DNA of 64,000 nt from Theobroma cacao. Lineage: Eukaryota; Streptophyta; Magnoliopsida; Malvales; Malvaceae. Below, one piece after another: positions 37,301 through 49,576 of this stretch (its first letter is position 1; each line of letters begins with the position of its first letter). Location of the stretch: the NCBI RefSeq assembly GCF_000208745.1, contig NC_030850.1, positions 35,298,041 to 35,362,040 of the forward strand, read 5' to 3'. The position numbers were made by a program, and so were the translations under genes. The notes below the pieces were generated by a model. The model worked only from the letters and a program-made list of their open reading frames with translations, was not told the origin of the DNA and searched no databases.

Positions 37301-38519
37301 CAGGCTAATCATGAAATCTAAGGAGTACTTTTGCTTTTGATCTTTAGAAGTCAGGCTGGTCAAACTAATTAATGAAACCATGCAAGCTGATTTTTATATT
37401 GAGAATAAATTTATTATAATTTTTAAAAAGTGGGTTTTTTGGCATTCATTATAAAAAAGGTTACTTCATTATTTTTTATAATTTTGTTACTTGATAACAT
37501 ATGCTTACTCATATCAAATTGATTCTCATTCTTAAAAAAAATATGTATAAGAATTGATTTCATTACATAAATTACTTACAAAATCTACCATAGAACAGTA
37601 GTATGCAGAATAGCACACAGGGGGCAAAGCCTCCTCTTGCACTTATCTACGTAAAAGAAACATAAAATTGTCTATTCTGATTGTCACCGAGATCAAACTA
37701 ATCAAAATATCAGCAATCCCTACTCTCTGCACAATCAAACAAAGACCTTAAGAAGCACTAAAGCAAATTCATACCATCACAACCAGCTTAAGTATATCCC
37801 GTAAATCGATCCTTCGTAACTCAATTTAACCCTAGTTAAATTATCTAAAATTAGTAATTAAGTAAAATAAAAAACTAAAATGGAAAAACTTTTAGAGTAA
37901 CTTTGAGTTAATTATCTAATTTTTATTAAATTAATTTGGGTTAGATGAGTTTATGCTATCAATCCTAAGTTTTAGAAAAAATTATGAGGTGGAAATTATT
38001 TTATTTTATGATTCCAAAAATATCAGTGTTCTAATTTCTTGCTACAAACATGAAGAACCATGCCAACTGTACTTGTACTGTAACCATAAAGAATTTGCAT
38101 GACAACGAGGGGGTGGCCCCTTCAGCCTCCCGATTTCCAGAGAGATTTGAAGATTTTTCATCTTCTCTCCTTTTAAGTAAATGGAAAATTTTGACAGATC
38201 ACTAGGTCTCAAATCTCGATAATCAACTCGTTCTTGAGCAGTTCTTGCAAATACAAAAGTAAAAGATTAAGGATTATTGGTTCATCTTATTTTGGAGCAG
38301 AGTTAACCGATTTTTATTGAGAGAGTTAAAGATAAAGAAAAATTCAAATTAAAAATTTTTAAAATAAATATATTATATTTAAATAATTATAAAAAAATTT
38401 ATAATAGATAATAATTTTATATAACATGTAAATAAAAAAATTAATAAAAAAATTATACTCGATAATATTTTTTAGACTCATAAAATATAACATATAAAAT
38501 ATAAATATACTCGAACATT

Positions 38520-38620
38520 TGACTCAGTAATTGGTACATGATCTCCTCATTTAAATAATAGAGTTTGAATATCTTTCTTAATTTCAATAAAAAAAAAGAG
38601 AAAGAGAGAAAAAAATAAAA
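38520..38620 (+). mobile_element. Degenerate SINE-like module
   Basis: Contains TGACTCAGTAATTGG (tRNA A-box-like), then GAGTTTGAATATC (B-box-like) about 40 bases later, then an A/AG-rich tail at 38588-38620. It aligns by eye with the module at 28443-28520. No target-site duplication was found, so this is tentative. Confidence 0.35.
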
Positions 38621-39999
38621 GGAGAGAAGCATGAATAAATTTAAGAATTAAGGTCAAATTGATTAAAATTTGAAGATTATTTTATTATTTATATTAATTA
38701 TTAAATAAAATTTATTTTAAAGATATTAAAAATATATAATAAATAAAATATTTTAAAGTTTTTGAAGAATTATTAAAAATATATATATTATAACTAAAAT
38801 TATTTCCCTGGGAAGAAAGCTTGAGCCCTGCAGGTTAAAAGATATATTTTCGTGTTGGATCCCTAACATGAAAAAGTACATCGGATTCCTGTATGTGCCG
38901 GTTCATTTCCCATCACGAAGCCGATCAGTTTACAGTGAACATGAATTTTCGGGGCAATGATGCCTTGATAACATGTCATTCCTGCAGCTGGAAAAGCAGC
39001 AATCATTCTATCATTTTGCACCAATTTCCAGACTACTTGCCACAGCAGTCACTCTCATGCACACATCTACTACTCCACGAGCTTGTTCCGACGGAAATTA
39101 ATCATTATCAAGCTGCAAATTCCAGTGCAACTTTGGTCGAGGAAGACAAGGATTTATGTCACTTAATTAATCTATCATATATAATTAATAAGTAAGTATG
39201 TATAAATCCGATTAATGGGTGTTTATAGTTACTTGTTAAGATTAATTAAAATTTTCATTTAATAGTATTTTCACCAATCCAAATCAAGAAAAGACAATAT
39301 ATTAATAAATGAAATGAATCAAATGATCCTAGCTACCTCCATCATATATTCTCTTTCCCAATTGGCTGATTATCACATGCTTGAGATTGTAATCAATTTT
39401 TTTTTTCTAAAAAAACTTGATCTTTGATTAATTTAGCATCCTCTTGCTAGTCTCAATTGGGTGACTAAGCAACTTTCTTTTTATTCTTTTTTAATTATCT
39501 TATGTCCTTTTTTAATTAGATATTGGTCAATGTAAATCCATTCATTTAGAAGATAACCTTCATTCTGCGATAAGGATATGAATTCATTATCTTTACAAAT
39601 ACCCAAGACCGCTTCTTAATTTTGTAATCATAGACAAAGCCTTCCAATGCACTCAAAAAGGTTGAATATTAATAGAATTTATTTGTCCCTGCTGCTGCTG
39701 ATCAATACCCTTCAATGGCAGCTTCTGCTATAGATCGTTTCAGCCTTAGTACTTCTTAAACTATTTTAGCAAAGTACAAATATATTCAATTATGATGACC
39801 ATAAATAAAGAATTTCACATGTTAATTACGACTTACTGCAACAATCTCAAACAAGTAAAGTTTTTTTGATATCAAACACTCATATAAGTTAAAAATCATA
39901 CTATGAAATACAAAAAAATAAACTGAAATAATCAGTCATCAAAAAAATTGAAAAGCTCAAATTTCAAACTATAATAATATATTACTGTGTTTGTATTTG

Positions 40000-40078
40000 A
40001 ACATTTAATTTATTAATTAGTACATAATTTTTTCATTTAAAAGACAGATTTCAAATCCTTTTTGGGTATTACATCACC
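40000..40078 (+). mobile_element. Degenerate SINE-like module
   Basis: Same layout as the module at 38520: ATTAATTAGTACAT, TTTTTCATTTAAAAGA, then GATTTCAAATCC (B-box-like). No tail or flanking duplication is clear. Confidence 0.3.
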
Positions 40079-43000
40079 AATACTTTTTTTCAAATCGTGA
40101 ATTTCACTTAGATTTCTCAATTATACACCCAAGCCATAGCAACTTATGAATCTGATTTGACAATAAGAGTGTTCCTCTCAAATTAAACAGTCTTTCCCTG
40201 GGAGCATCCTCATTGACACGAAGGAAAGCACATTCAAATCAAACAGGTTACCATTAGAATGTTATTGGGCTAGATTACTGGCCCAGCTGCTATCGTTGTC
40301 TTTTTTATTATTATTCCTATTATTATCATTCGTCCTTTAATCTTCCACTTTACTGTCTATATATATCCATACATTTGATGATAATAAACCTTTCTGCATA
40401 TTAATGTTTCAGATTTGGGTTTAATTCATGCATCTGAAATGTTTTGTAATTTATGATCAAAATCTAGAGATATATTTGTATGTAAACTACTGAATATTAT
40501 AATAAGCTAACTAAGGTCAATATATACTCCAAAATTTCTCCTAGTTAATTAATTAATTGAATAACTTTAATTAATAACTTCTTGGTATAAATTTTGTCCA
40601 CGTAGCCAAAAACTCTAATCGAAGAGAGGCATGCTGAAAACTGGTAAACGTAACATAACAATAACATGATACATGCATTACACCACTTTGGTTACAAGAT
40701 TCGATGAACACTTGTAGCAGAAGAAAAACAGCTCAAAAAGCAAAATTGAAAAAATATATAAGAAGTGAACATACCTAATTAAAATACAACTTGGGTAAAA
40801 TTTATGCTTTGGTAAGGTTAAGGTGAATTGGAAAAATACATAGTAGGCGTACCAAGAATTGTAGATGGACAGAGCGAGTAAATTATATACTAAGGAGAAG
40901 GCCAGTTTTTCTTCCCTACTTACTTCAGCGTCTCATGCACGCACCAGACAAGCGGCGAACGGCGCGGCTCTACTTTGCCAATTTTTCAAACACTACACTT
41001 TCTCTTGGCCTCTTGTATTTATTTCTCCTTTTTAATTACGTTACCTATGTGCCTTTTTGTAATCAACTACCGATTACCATATAATTAGACACAACCTCTC
41101 TTAATACAATATGAGAATGATTAATATTATATAAATTTGGGTTTAGAGTATTTGTACTATGTGCCTTAAATGTGTCAACACATTTAAGTTTAACTCGCAT
41201 ATGACATGTTTAATCTATTTAATTAATTATGTGATAATGTAAATTTGTATAATATGACTTATTTAACTTATGTATTATATTAATTTAAATATGTTAATCA
41301 TGTTTAAAAAGATTTATCATGTCATAATCGTGTAATGTCATGTAAAATAAACATGTTAATTGTGTTACACTATATATCAATTATAATAAATGTATTTATG
41401 TATATATTTAAATTTTAAACTCATTTATTTAAAAAGGTTATGTTCTATTTATTTATATAATATTAATATTAATATTAATATTTTATCTAAGTACGATAGC
41501 ATAAAATTTATATATAATTATACAAAGGAAATGAAGAATAAATTATTTTGATTGATAGTGATGGTTAGGTTTTGGAATTGGAGGTCGATGATCAATGTCA
41601 AAAGTTAAATAATCTTTCAATCATATATACCTATTCTTTCATCAAATTCTGAAAAATCCAATAATATATTGTAGTAGAAAATTTACGCCCTTTCTCCTAC
41701 CGAGTTGTGAGTACTTTATTTATCAAAAGGAAATTCCCTTTAACTTTTCTTCAAAAACAACCTAAAAAAAGGGTGGGAGGAAAGAGGGGTAAAGGTGAAA
41801 GGCTGTTTGACGTCAGGAAGTGAACTGTTTGACTGAGTTTTGCTGACCATAGTCTTCCTTAAGAGAGACGGCAGAGGGAACACTGTTTCAGAATGCCTTT
41901 GAAGTTATGGTAATTTAAGTGAAGCGCATGGATTTTCGTGCGAGTCAGTGTGGGCTTGACTGCTTAGCTTGGCCTTCCTTGACTATTGATCTCGTTCATG
42001 TTGAGGTGTTGACCGTACTTTTTTATTTTAATTTCGCAAATGAAAATCCTTCTATAAATAAATCGTCATAGCATCTTAAAAGGTAGTACTCCATCTCTTT
42101 ATTGTAGCATATATAGTAATTAAGTTCTAACATTGGCTACTAAGATAAAATAACATTGACTTTGGTACTTTCCCTTGATAATTTTGTGACTATTTATTGC
42201 TATCCATGCATGAATTTTTGTTCCTTGAATTTACAGAATTAATGTACTGGACTTTGAAGTTTGCAGAGTAAGCCTTTGAACAAGTCCTAATAATAATAAT
42301 ACTAGTGACAGGAATAATTGAATTCCGAATGCGGAAATGATGTGCGTATGTCATTTTCTGATGAGTGGCATGCCACCATGTCGCCACATGAATTAGAGGG
42401 CAAGTGACATCAAACCGTAAAGCTGGACAAATCATTGCCAAAAAAGGAAGAAAAAAAAGTGAAAAGTACGTGAGGTGAGAGACGGAGAGAGACACGTTTG
42501 GTTTGGACATATGAACACGATATCTCTCATTGAAATTGCTGGCCAGAGTGACCATCAGCTCAAAGCTATAATAAACAAGTAAAAACTCACCCTCCTCCAT
42601 GTGACCCTTGGGACCTTGATCATTCCCCAAATTCTAACTCATTTTTGTTCTATGAAAATTACTTCAATTTCATGTACCAAAAAAAAAAAAACTCCATACG
42701 ATGTCTTTGATAAATTAATATGAAAGAATGTGTAACGTTCTTATTTATAAATATGAAATTGAAATACTTTATCTGCAGTTAGATCAGTTTGGCTTGACGT
42801 AATTGTACTCTTGCCTTGTGAAGGGGTGAGTAAATAGCTGCCAGCAGCAGGTAACATAGACAAAAGGTGAAAAGAAAACCCAAGGGGAGGGCAATGGTGA
42901 AAAACGAGCTGTGGTCTATTTTCAGTGAGTTTTTTCGCTGATGGGGGAAGGCTGAGAAAAGCTGAAGTTGGAGGTGACAAGAGGCAGAGATGATTGGATG

Positions 43001-43171
43001 GGATGTTTGTCCCACGTGGGGTTCGCACGTGGCCTCAACTGCGGCGGTTGGGAGTTGAGGACTTGAGACCGCCACTCACCCGCATGTGTGTGTTTGCTTC
43101 ACGCAAGCTGCTCCCACTACTACTACTGCTGCTTTGCCGTGGCTTTAAAGCTTGAAACAAAACCAATACAC

Positions 43172-43250
43172 CCTCTCTCTCTCTCTCTCTCTCTCTTACT
43201 TATTAGTACTACTACTATTTACTTNCCCTCTCTCTCTCTCTCTCTCTCTC
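43172..43250. repeat. Two (CT)n microsatellites around an N
   Basis: CT runs at about 43172-43196 and 43228-43250 flank an N at 43225. The N probably marks an assembly gap. The tracts lie about 1 kb upstream of the LBD19-like start codon. Confidence 0.85.
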
Positions 43251-43826
43251 GTTTAATGTATACTCATATTTCTAATTAATTTTAAGTATGTGTAAATTGA
43301 ATCTCAACATTAATCAAGTATTTAATAAGAATAATCTATTTCAAGCATGACATATACATGAATATTAAATCAAGGGATTCTATATAAACATCTTCAAATG
43401 ACCTGTTTATCTTACAAAATTCTCATATTAATATAATTTATCATACATGTATATTACATTGCAAATGTAAAGTCATCTTAAATTTATATTTGATATATGA
43501 CAAAGTATACTTATTAATTACTATGAATGAGTAAATTCTATTTATCATATCGGGAATTTTAATTTTTCTCACATAACATTTTATATTTTATTTTATTCAA
43601 TTAGTATTTTATGATTAAGTAGAGGTTACACTGCTAAATTTTTTAGTAAAATTATTCAAATATTTTCAAATGTAAAGTAAAATTTACTGTGTAACCTTTT
43701 GTAAGAACAAAATTTATCCACAAAGGATTAATTAGGAAAAAGACACAATCAAGTAAAGTGAAGTTTACCTTAATTAAAATGTTATAGAAAAAGATGGGTG
43801 AGCTATTTTTCATAGAATATAATAAT

Positions 43827-43910
43827 GGTGAGTTATATAGTGGTTAAGAATATTAGCAATATAAACTAAGTTTAAGGTTCCCTGGTTTTAGAAAAAGAGA
43901 ATATGATTTG
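43827..43910 (+). mobile_element. Degenerate tRNA-like (SINE-like) module
   Basis: ATAGTGGTTAAGAATATTAG resembles a tRNA A-box region and AAGGTTCCCTGG resembles a decayed B box, spaced as in tRNA genes and followed by an A-rich stretch. It cannot fold as a functional tRNA by eye. Tentative. Confidence 0.3.
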
Positions 43911-44173
43911 TATTTGATCACAATGGAAATATATAGATTTAAAAAGGATGGAACTACCAGTCTATTTTTTGCGCAATGACCCACCACCAGAGAGAGCAGG
44001 GCTTTCAACATGTTTCTTGTCTAAGACCAGGAAACAAACAAAACCCTCTCTGTTTGCTCTCTAAATACCCACAAATCCTCCTCTTTGTTTTTCTCTTCTC
44101 TTCTTTCTTTCTTTAGACGCCGCATATTAGCTCTATACTTGTCTGGTTCTGATCAAAAGCAGAGATAATCTCT

Positions 44174-44204
<31 letters not shown>
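44174..44204. repeat. (GA)n tract in the LBD19-like 5' leader
   Basis: An uninterrupted GA run lies 44-74 bases before the ATG, so it is probably transcribed in the 5' UTR. GA repeats recruit BPC factors in plants (family knowledge); function here is inference. Confidence 0.8.
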
Positions 44205-44206
<2 letters not shown>

Positions 44207-44247
44207 ATAGAGAAAACCATCAGAGACAGAGATAGATAGGAAGAGAG

Positions 44248-47120
44248 ATGAGTGCAAACAACGGAGGTGGGCCTTGCGGTGCTTGCAAATTCCTGCGGAG
44301 GAAGTGCGTGAAAGGGTGCATTTTTGCACCATATTTTGACTCGGACCAAGGCACGGCTCACTTTGCTGCGGTGCACAAGGTTTTTGGTGCGAGCAATGCT
44401 TCCAAGATGCTGCTGCGGATACCGGCTCACAGGCGCGTCGATGCTGTTGTTACACTCTGTTACGAGGCTTTGGCTAGGGTTAGGGACCCTGTTTATGGCT
44501 GTGTTGGCCACATCTTTACCCTCCAACAACAGGTCAGCTCCTGTTCTCAAACTTTTCTTTTCTTTATTTTCTTTCTTTCATGTCATTCTTCGCTGATTAA
44601 TGAGCATGTCACTATTTTCAGATGGGGAAACAGAGAATCCCTAAATTCATTAAATATGATAGAAAATTTTTCCTCAATTAGAGATTTTTGATTTTCAGTC
44701 TCAAGTCTTAGGGTTTTTCTTTCCTTCCTTCTCTCTCGTGGGCTTCAATATTTCTTTGAAGCCTTGGCAAACATGCTGGCATGCACGCACCTAACCATTT
44801 TAGAGTTTGTAAATTTTCTTCAAAAATTTCTTCCATTGAAGATATTGAATTGCTAAACTTAATCTTAGATTTTCCCTTTCTGTATATTTTCTTCTATTAT
44901 TTTATGTCTTTTCTGTTAAGCTTCTTCTTCTGCTAATTATTAGGAAGGATTCCCTTAATAAATAGTGGTACTTGTTACTACTACATGTAGATTGTAGGTA
45001 AACTAGTAACTTTGTTGTTGGTACATTTAGGTACAACTAGTAATTGCATGCACCAGCGGGCTACAAGTTTTCTCAAATAGAGCGGTGGAAGTAATCTAGA
45101 GTTTATAGTTTATAGCCCAGTCCTAGCTAACTTAGAGTAAAATCTTATACCCAGATTTGGCATAAGAAACCAGCTGTTTTCACAGCATTGGCCTAGTAAA
45201 GCTCGGAATAAAATAAACGAGACATGAGGTAGATAATTTCTAGGCCTAAAACTTGAAAGTTCAGTGTTCATGCAAACGTGTGTCTTGGAGGCTGTAGCCG
45301 TTCGGTAAAAGTTTGACAACCGAATCATATTTTTTAGCAAAAGCAATCTAAATAGTCAAGGTTTTCACATTTGTTTACCCTGTTTATTTCATTAACACCC
45401 AAAAAAAAAAAAAAGAAAGTTTGTGATCAATCGCTAATGACATTGCACTTTCCTAGCGACACAGCCATGCCGAGGAGCGCCCTGGGTACGGTTCTCTTGG
45501 CTTCTGTGATTATTAAACGTTAAAACTGCGGCTGATCACGTAGGTTTTAAGCCTACTTAAATTTGAACAAATTTGTTTTTTATTACCCAAGGTAATATTG
45601 TTCACTATAGTTTCTCTTTTGGGGGTAAAATAACAGATGGTGAAACTCAGTCTAAAGTTTTGTACTTGGAAAGGTGGTGTGTTTTGGTTTGGGTAACTCG
45701 TTTTGGAAATTTTTAAGTTGAAATTGAACAAAATTCATGCTAAATTCCGTTTCAGAGAGAGAGAGAGGGAGGGAGAGCTGGCGGCTGTCAGTGGAGAGGT
45801 GAATATGGCTAAGTGGGTCTGGTTACTTGCCGGAGCCAACAAGCAAACTTAGCAACTCGAGAAATATTCAAATAGTTTTGGCTTTGACTTTGTTAGTTTT
45901 AGCAATATATTTTTTTTCTTCTTTATGATAAGAGATTAAGAAAATGTAGTAATCATATACCTAAAAGATATATGAATTGTTACAATACTGAGGATTGATG
46001 GTGTTTCTTCTTGCATAGACCCTCGTGGGTCCTACCATGTGTAGGTTCGATCATGGTGAACTTCCTTCACCAAAGTCAGTCTCTCGATTTACTTGTAAGG
46101 ATTTTCTCCTTCATCAATTGCCGTTCGGGAAACTCAATCATGCCATAGGGATAACTATTTTCTTTCACCTCTTCATGAATTATGGTCCTCCTTGCTTTCT
46201 ATGGGTTCAAGAAAGGAAGGGTAGGCGCAAAAAATTCACAGCCAAAGTGAGCATAAATGCTCTTCTTTTCTTTTCTTTTTTTAGTGGAAGATGGTCTACT
46301 TTCTACTTTGATGGGAGGAAGGTGGTCGGTCTACTTATGTAAACCATTTTGTTTACGGATTTAACCATACTGTTTCAAGAATTAGGACACCCTTCCTTCT
46401 TTTCTGCCCACCACGTCCATTTGTTGGGCAGATGAACACAAAATAGAGATATGGTATGAGCTTTAATTAGGTAGGATACCATTATCTTCTTACTTTTGAC
46501 TACTTTAAACTCTTCTTTCAGAGAGATAAGACATAAAATTAATTTCTTCGGGTTAGGAAAAGATTACATTATAATTGAACATAATGCATGTTTTAATATA
46601 TGTTATATATTGATATTTAACAGACGTTGAGGTTCATTTTGACTTTGTTCTGTCTGCTATCTGTTCTACCCGGTTTCTCCGTTCCACTGTCGGCTGCCTC
46701 TTGCTCTTTCGATTTGTGAACTTAAAATCATAGTTTATGTTATACTAGAAAACAGAGATAAGAGTTGAATTTGGATTTATGTTATGATTGTAGGTAGTGA
46801 ATTTACAGGCGGAGTTAGCCTACATTCAGGGCCGTCTTTCGACGTTGCAGCGTCTCCCTCTACTGCCGCCATCTCAAGCCCAATACACTTCGCCAACGAG
46901 CCTTCATTCCTCATCAGAAGTAGGATCTGACTTGGTGTCTTCTTCTAACATGTCCATGAGCTTTGATCGGCCGCAACCACAACTGGCTTCTGTCGAATTG
47001 ACAAGTTTTCCGAATCCTTTTGATCAAGAACCGGAGAATGAGGAACTTCAAGCTTTGGCCAGGGAGTTTGTCTCGAGATATCTCCCCGGCGTTCGATTCC
47101 GGCCTTCGACTTCCAGTTAA
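44248..47120 (+). CDS. LBD19: LOB-domain protein, LBD19-like (class I)
   Basis: Two exons (44248-44532 and 46794-47120) join in phase 0 for 203 residues, separated by a 2.26-kb intron. The LOB domain starts almost at the N terminus: CX2CX6CX3C at C10, C13, C20 and C24, the GAS block FGASN (46-50), and the helix running from TLQQQ into [15 protein letters not shown] across the junction. The [17 protein letters not shown] and short Ser/Pro-rich tail with [18 protein letters not shown] resemble Arabidopsis LBD19, the gene next to LBD18. Class I LBDs are DNA-binding regulators of organ boundaries, roots and vasculature. It is divergent from the LBD18-like gene. The intron holds a 105-codon open frame (46025-46342) with no known domain. 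Part of exon 2 and the 3' UTR is duplicated 2.26 kb downstream. Confidence 0.88.
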
Positions 47121-47937
47121 AACTTCTGATTGTTGTTAACTTTGCATAACCTTTGTCCTGGATAACTACTATTCATTCTGGAATCTAATCATGAAACCGT
47201 AGGTTTTTATTTTTCTATAAAAGAATATGATTCCGTCCAACGTCAGCGATAATGGTTCGTGTTTTCGGGCTTGTTTAATTGTTGCTGTGCTTCGGATTTA
47301 TGTATATTTTAACGACTTACTTTTACATCACCAATGCAATTAAATTCATAATTCTTGAGTACAAATACAGTTAGTGACTTCGAGTTCTACCAGGATAAGA
47401 AAAGTCATAGCCAAAATCATTAATTAACTCTTGTACAAAGAAAGAAATAAAACCTTGCTCTTCGTCTACTTCATCATGACTCCCATGCAAGAAGACTTGA
47501 GGTTGGTTGGGGTAATATTGCAGGTGATCTTTTAAGATGCATTGCTGATAAGTTTCACAGATTGTGTTCAAATGGGCGTAGTTTGTTGATCATGGCTAGA
47601 TTCGCTCAAAGATAAAAAAAATCAATTTCACTATTTGTTTAATGCTTATAGTCTATAGAGAAAGAGAGTAGTGACAAACGTTGTTTTAACATTAATAGAG
47701 AAGAAATCATTGTTGAGCTTGATTTGCCGGAGATCTGAGGAAGGAGATGTTGTACCACTCTTTTTGGTTAGTTGGTCACTTTCGGCCTTGATTTCAAAAT
47801 TCGATTATTTAATCTTTTTTCGACAGCCAGCCTTTCCTTTCTTTACTGCACTCCTTCAATAATTTTCGATAATGATATTGATTATCTCCAAAAAATTTGC
47901 ATTTATATTTTATAAAGAAAATGTTATTATCCTCAAG

Positions 47938-48520
47938 TCCAACTTCCACCGATTGCATTATTATGGTAATTTGTGGACTCAAATTTTTTTTATCTTTTCA
48001 ATGGATGACGTAACTTGTTTCAATGGTAATTTCTTTGCAGTTCTTATTACAGGAAACTTCTTATATGTAAGTACTTAAATGGATCATTTCAAAAAATCGT
48101 TGAATTTGTTGTACCACCATCCAATGTTCATCTTGGTCATAAGAAATATGTTGTTGATTTAGGTGACGATCTTTGTACAATTACTCACGGTGTTGGTCGA
48201 TACGAAATCAATTATGAAAGTGGAAGAGTTGAAAAAACTGACATAATGGACAAGTTTGAGATTTTCAAACTTGACATGCACACAAAAAATTGGGAAAAAA
48301 TATTATCATTGGATGATCGCTCATTGTTTCTTAAAAATTGCTGAGTTGCAGGTCTAATTGCATTTATTTTACCGATGACAATTCTCATTATTATCCCAAG
48401 CTCGCGCCTTTAACGTAGGCATCTATAATTGTGATAATAAAAAGGATGTGAACTATATCGATGATGATAAAGTGCCAGATTTGCATTCTACGTTCTCCTC
48501 GCCGCTTTGGATCAAATTAT
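47938..48520 (+). pseudogene. DUF295 (F-box/KIB-type beta-propeller) gene relic
   Basis: Pieces in all three forward frames match the C-terminal half of plant DUF295 proteins in the right order. They are LWTQIFFIFSMDDVTCFNGNFFAV (47965-48036, written here with its gap unrepaired), a stretch around 48100-48230, then KFEIFKLD, W and SLDDRSLFLKN (48255-48340), NCIYFTDDNSHYYPKLAPL (48356-48412) and FNVGIYNCD with the terminal PLWIKL (48400-48519). Stops and frame changes separate them, so no intact protein is possible. The N-terminal F-box is not recognisable upstream. DUF295 genes form large, fast-turnover families. It sits between the LBD19-like gene and its duplicated last exon. Confidence 0.6.
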
Positions 48521-49108
48521 GCTCTCATTAACAACACATTTATAAACTATAAGAGATTTTTTTATGATGTTTTATTTATCAAATTTCTCAATTTTGTGAT
48601 CAACATGATTAAACTAGTGATTTAGGAAAAATTTTACACTTTGATTTTTTTTTTTCAAAAAAAAAAAATTAGTTGTGAGTTTACAAGGAGCATAACTTCT
48701 TGCATTCAAGAATCGAAGCCTAATCCGTGTTGTTCTTGCCATTTATGCACTTGTGTATTTAGATTTCAGACTTGGAATTTTCATGTTATCTAAGCATGTT
48801 TCTATGTTTGTTGTATTGAATGAAATTGTTCCAACAGTAGTTTGGCTCCTTCTGCCTCCTCTGATTGTTCTTTCTGGGGACTGCTTCGGGATCTTTAAGA
48901 GTTCTAATTTTGTAGAGATTCTATTTGTGGTTATTAGGCCCCTTGTACTCTTTGCTTCCAGAGGAAAAACAGTCTAATAAACCAAACTAAAAACTTTTTT
49001 GGTTCCGGCATACGGAAGGATTTGATTTAGTATCCCTGCTTGGTGGGGTTGGATTGGGGCTTTTACAAAACAAAGAAGAAAACTTAATTGTCTGCAAGTA
49101 GCTGCTGT

Positions 49109-49576
49109 TTGCAGCGTCTCCCTCTACTGCCGCCATCTCAAGCCCGATGCCCTTCCCCAACGAGCCCTCATTCCTCATCAGAAGTAGGATCTGACTTGCT
49201 GTCTTCTTCTAACATGCCCCTGAGCTTTGATCCGCCGCAACCACAACAGGTTTCAATTGAACTAACAAGTTTTCCGAATCGTTTCGATCAAGAACTGGAG
49301 AATGAGGAACTTCAAGCTTTGGCCAGGGAGTTTGTCTCGAGATATCTCCCTGGCGTTCGATTCCGGCCTTCGACTTCCAGTTAAAACTTCTGATTGTTGT
49401 TAACTTTGCATAAACTTTGTCCTGATAACTACTATTCATTCTGGAATCTAATCATGGAATAGTAGGTTTTTTTTTTTCTATAGAAGTATATGGTTCCATC
49501 CAACGTCAGTGATACTGGTTCGTGTTTTCGGGCTTGTTTAAGTGTTGCTGGGCTTCGGATTTATGTATATTTTAAC
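49109..49576 (+). pseudogene. Duplicate of LBD19-like last exon plus 3' UTR
   Basis: This segment repeats 46845-47313 at roughly 92% identity by eye. It covers the C-terminal 91 codons, the stop (49382-49384) and about 190 bases of 3' UTR. No LOB domain is nearby. The frame stays fully open, with 13 amino-acid changes in the variable part and none in the last 27 residues ([10 protein letters not shown] through the terminal PSTSS). The duplication begins exactly at TTGCAG, so a 3' splice site could lie at 49114. Splicing from LBD19 exon 1, which ends on a codon boundary, would be in frame here. It may therefore be an inert fragment or an alternative terminal exon. Confidence 0.8.

Larger units (their letters stand above)
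34398..43160. other. Gene-free AT-rich region between divergent LBD genes
   Basis: About 8.8 kb with no supported gene. The longest ATG-started frame (38893-39195, 100 codons) has no recognisable domain. Very AT-rich blocks occur at 38330-38800 and 41100-41520, the latter with a TATTAA-type run near 41460. Degenerate tRNA-like modules are listed separately. Because it separates two divergent developmental regulators, it may carry their distal regulatory sequence, but no motif cluster was identified. Confidence 0.5.

Noticed and set aside
38893..39195. ATG-started 100-codon frame in the LBD18-LBD19 gap
   Set aside because: No recognisable domain, no neighbouring exon and no family resemblance. 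Could be chance.
42190..42630. 146-codon minus-strand frame
   Set aside because: Its upstream end is not an ATG, the composition is mixed and no domain is visible.
46025..46342. 105-codon frame inside the LBD19-like intron
   Set aside because: No recognised domain. It lies between well-defined splice sites and is likely intronic chance.
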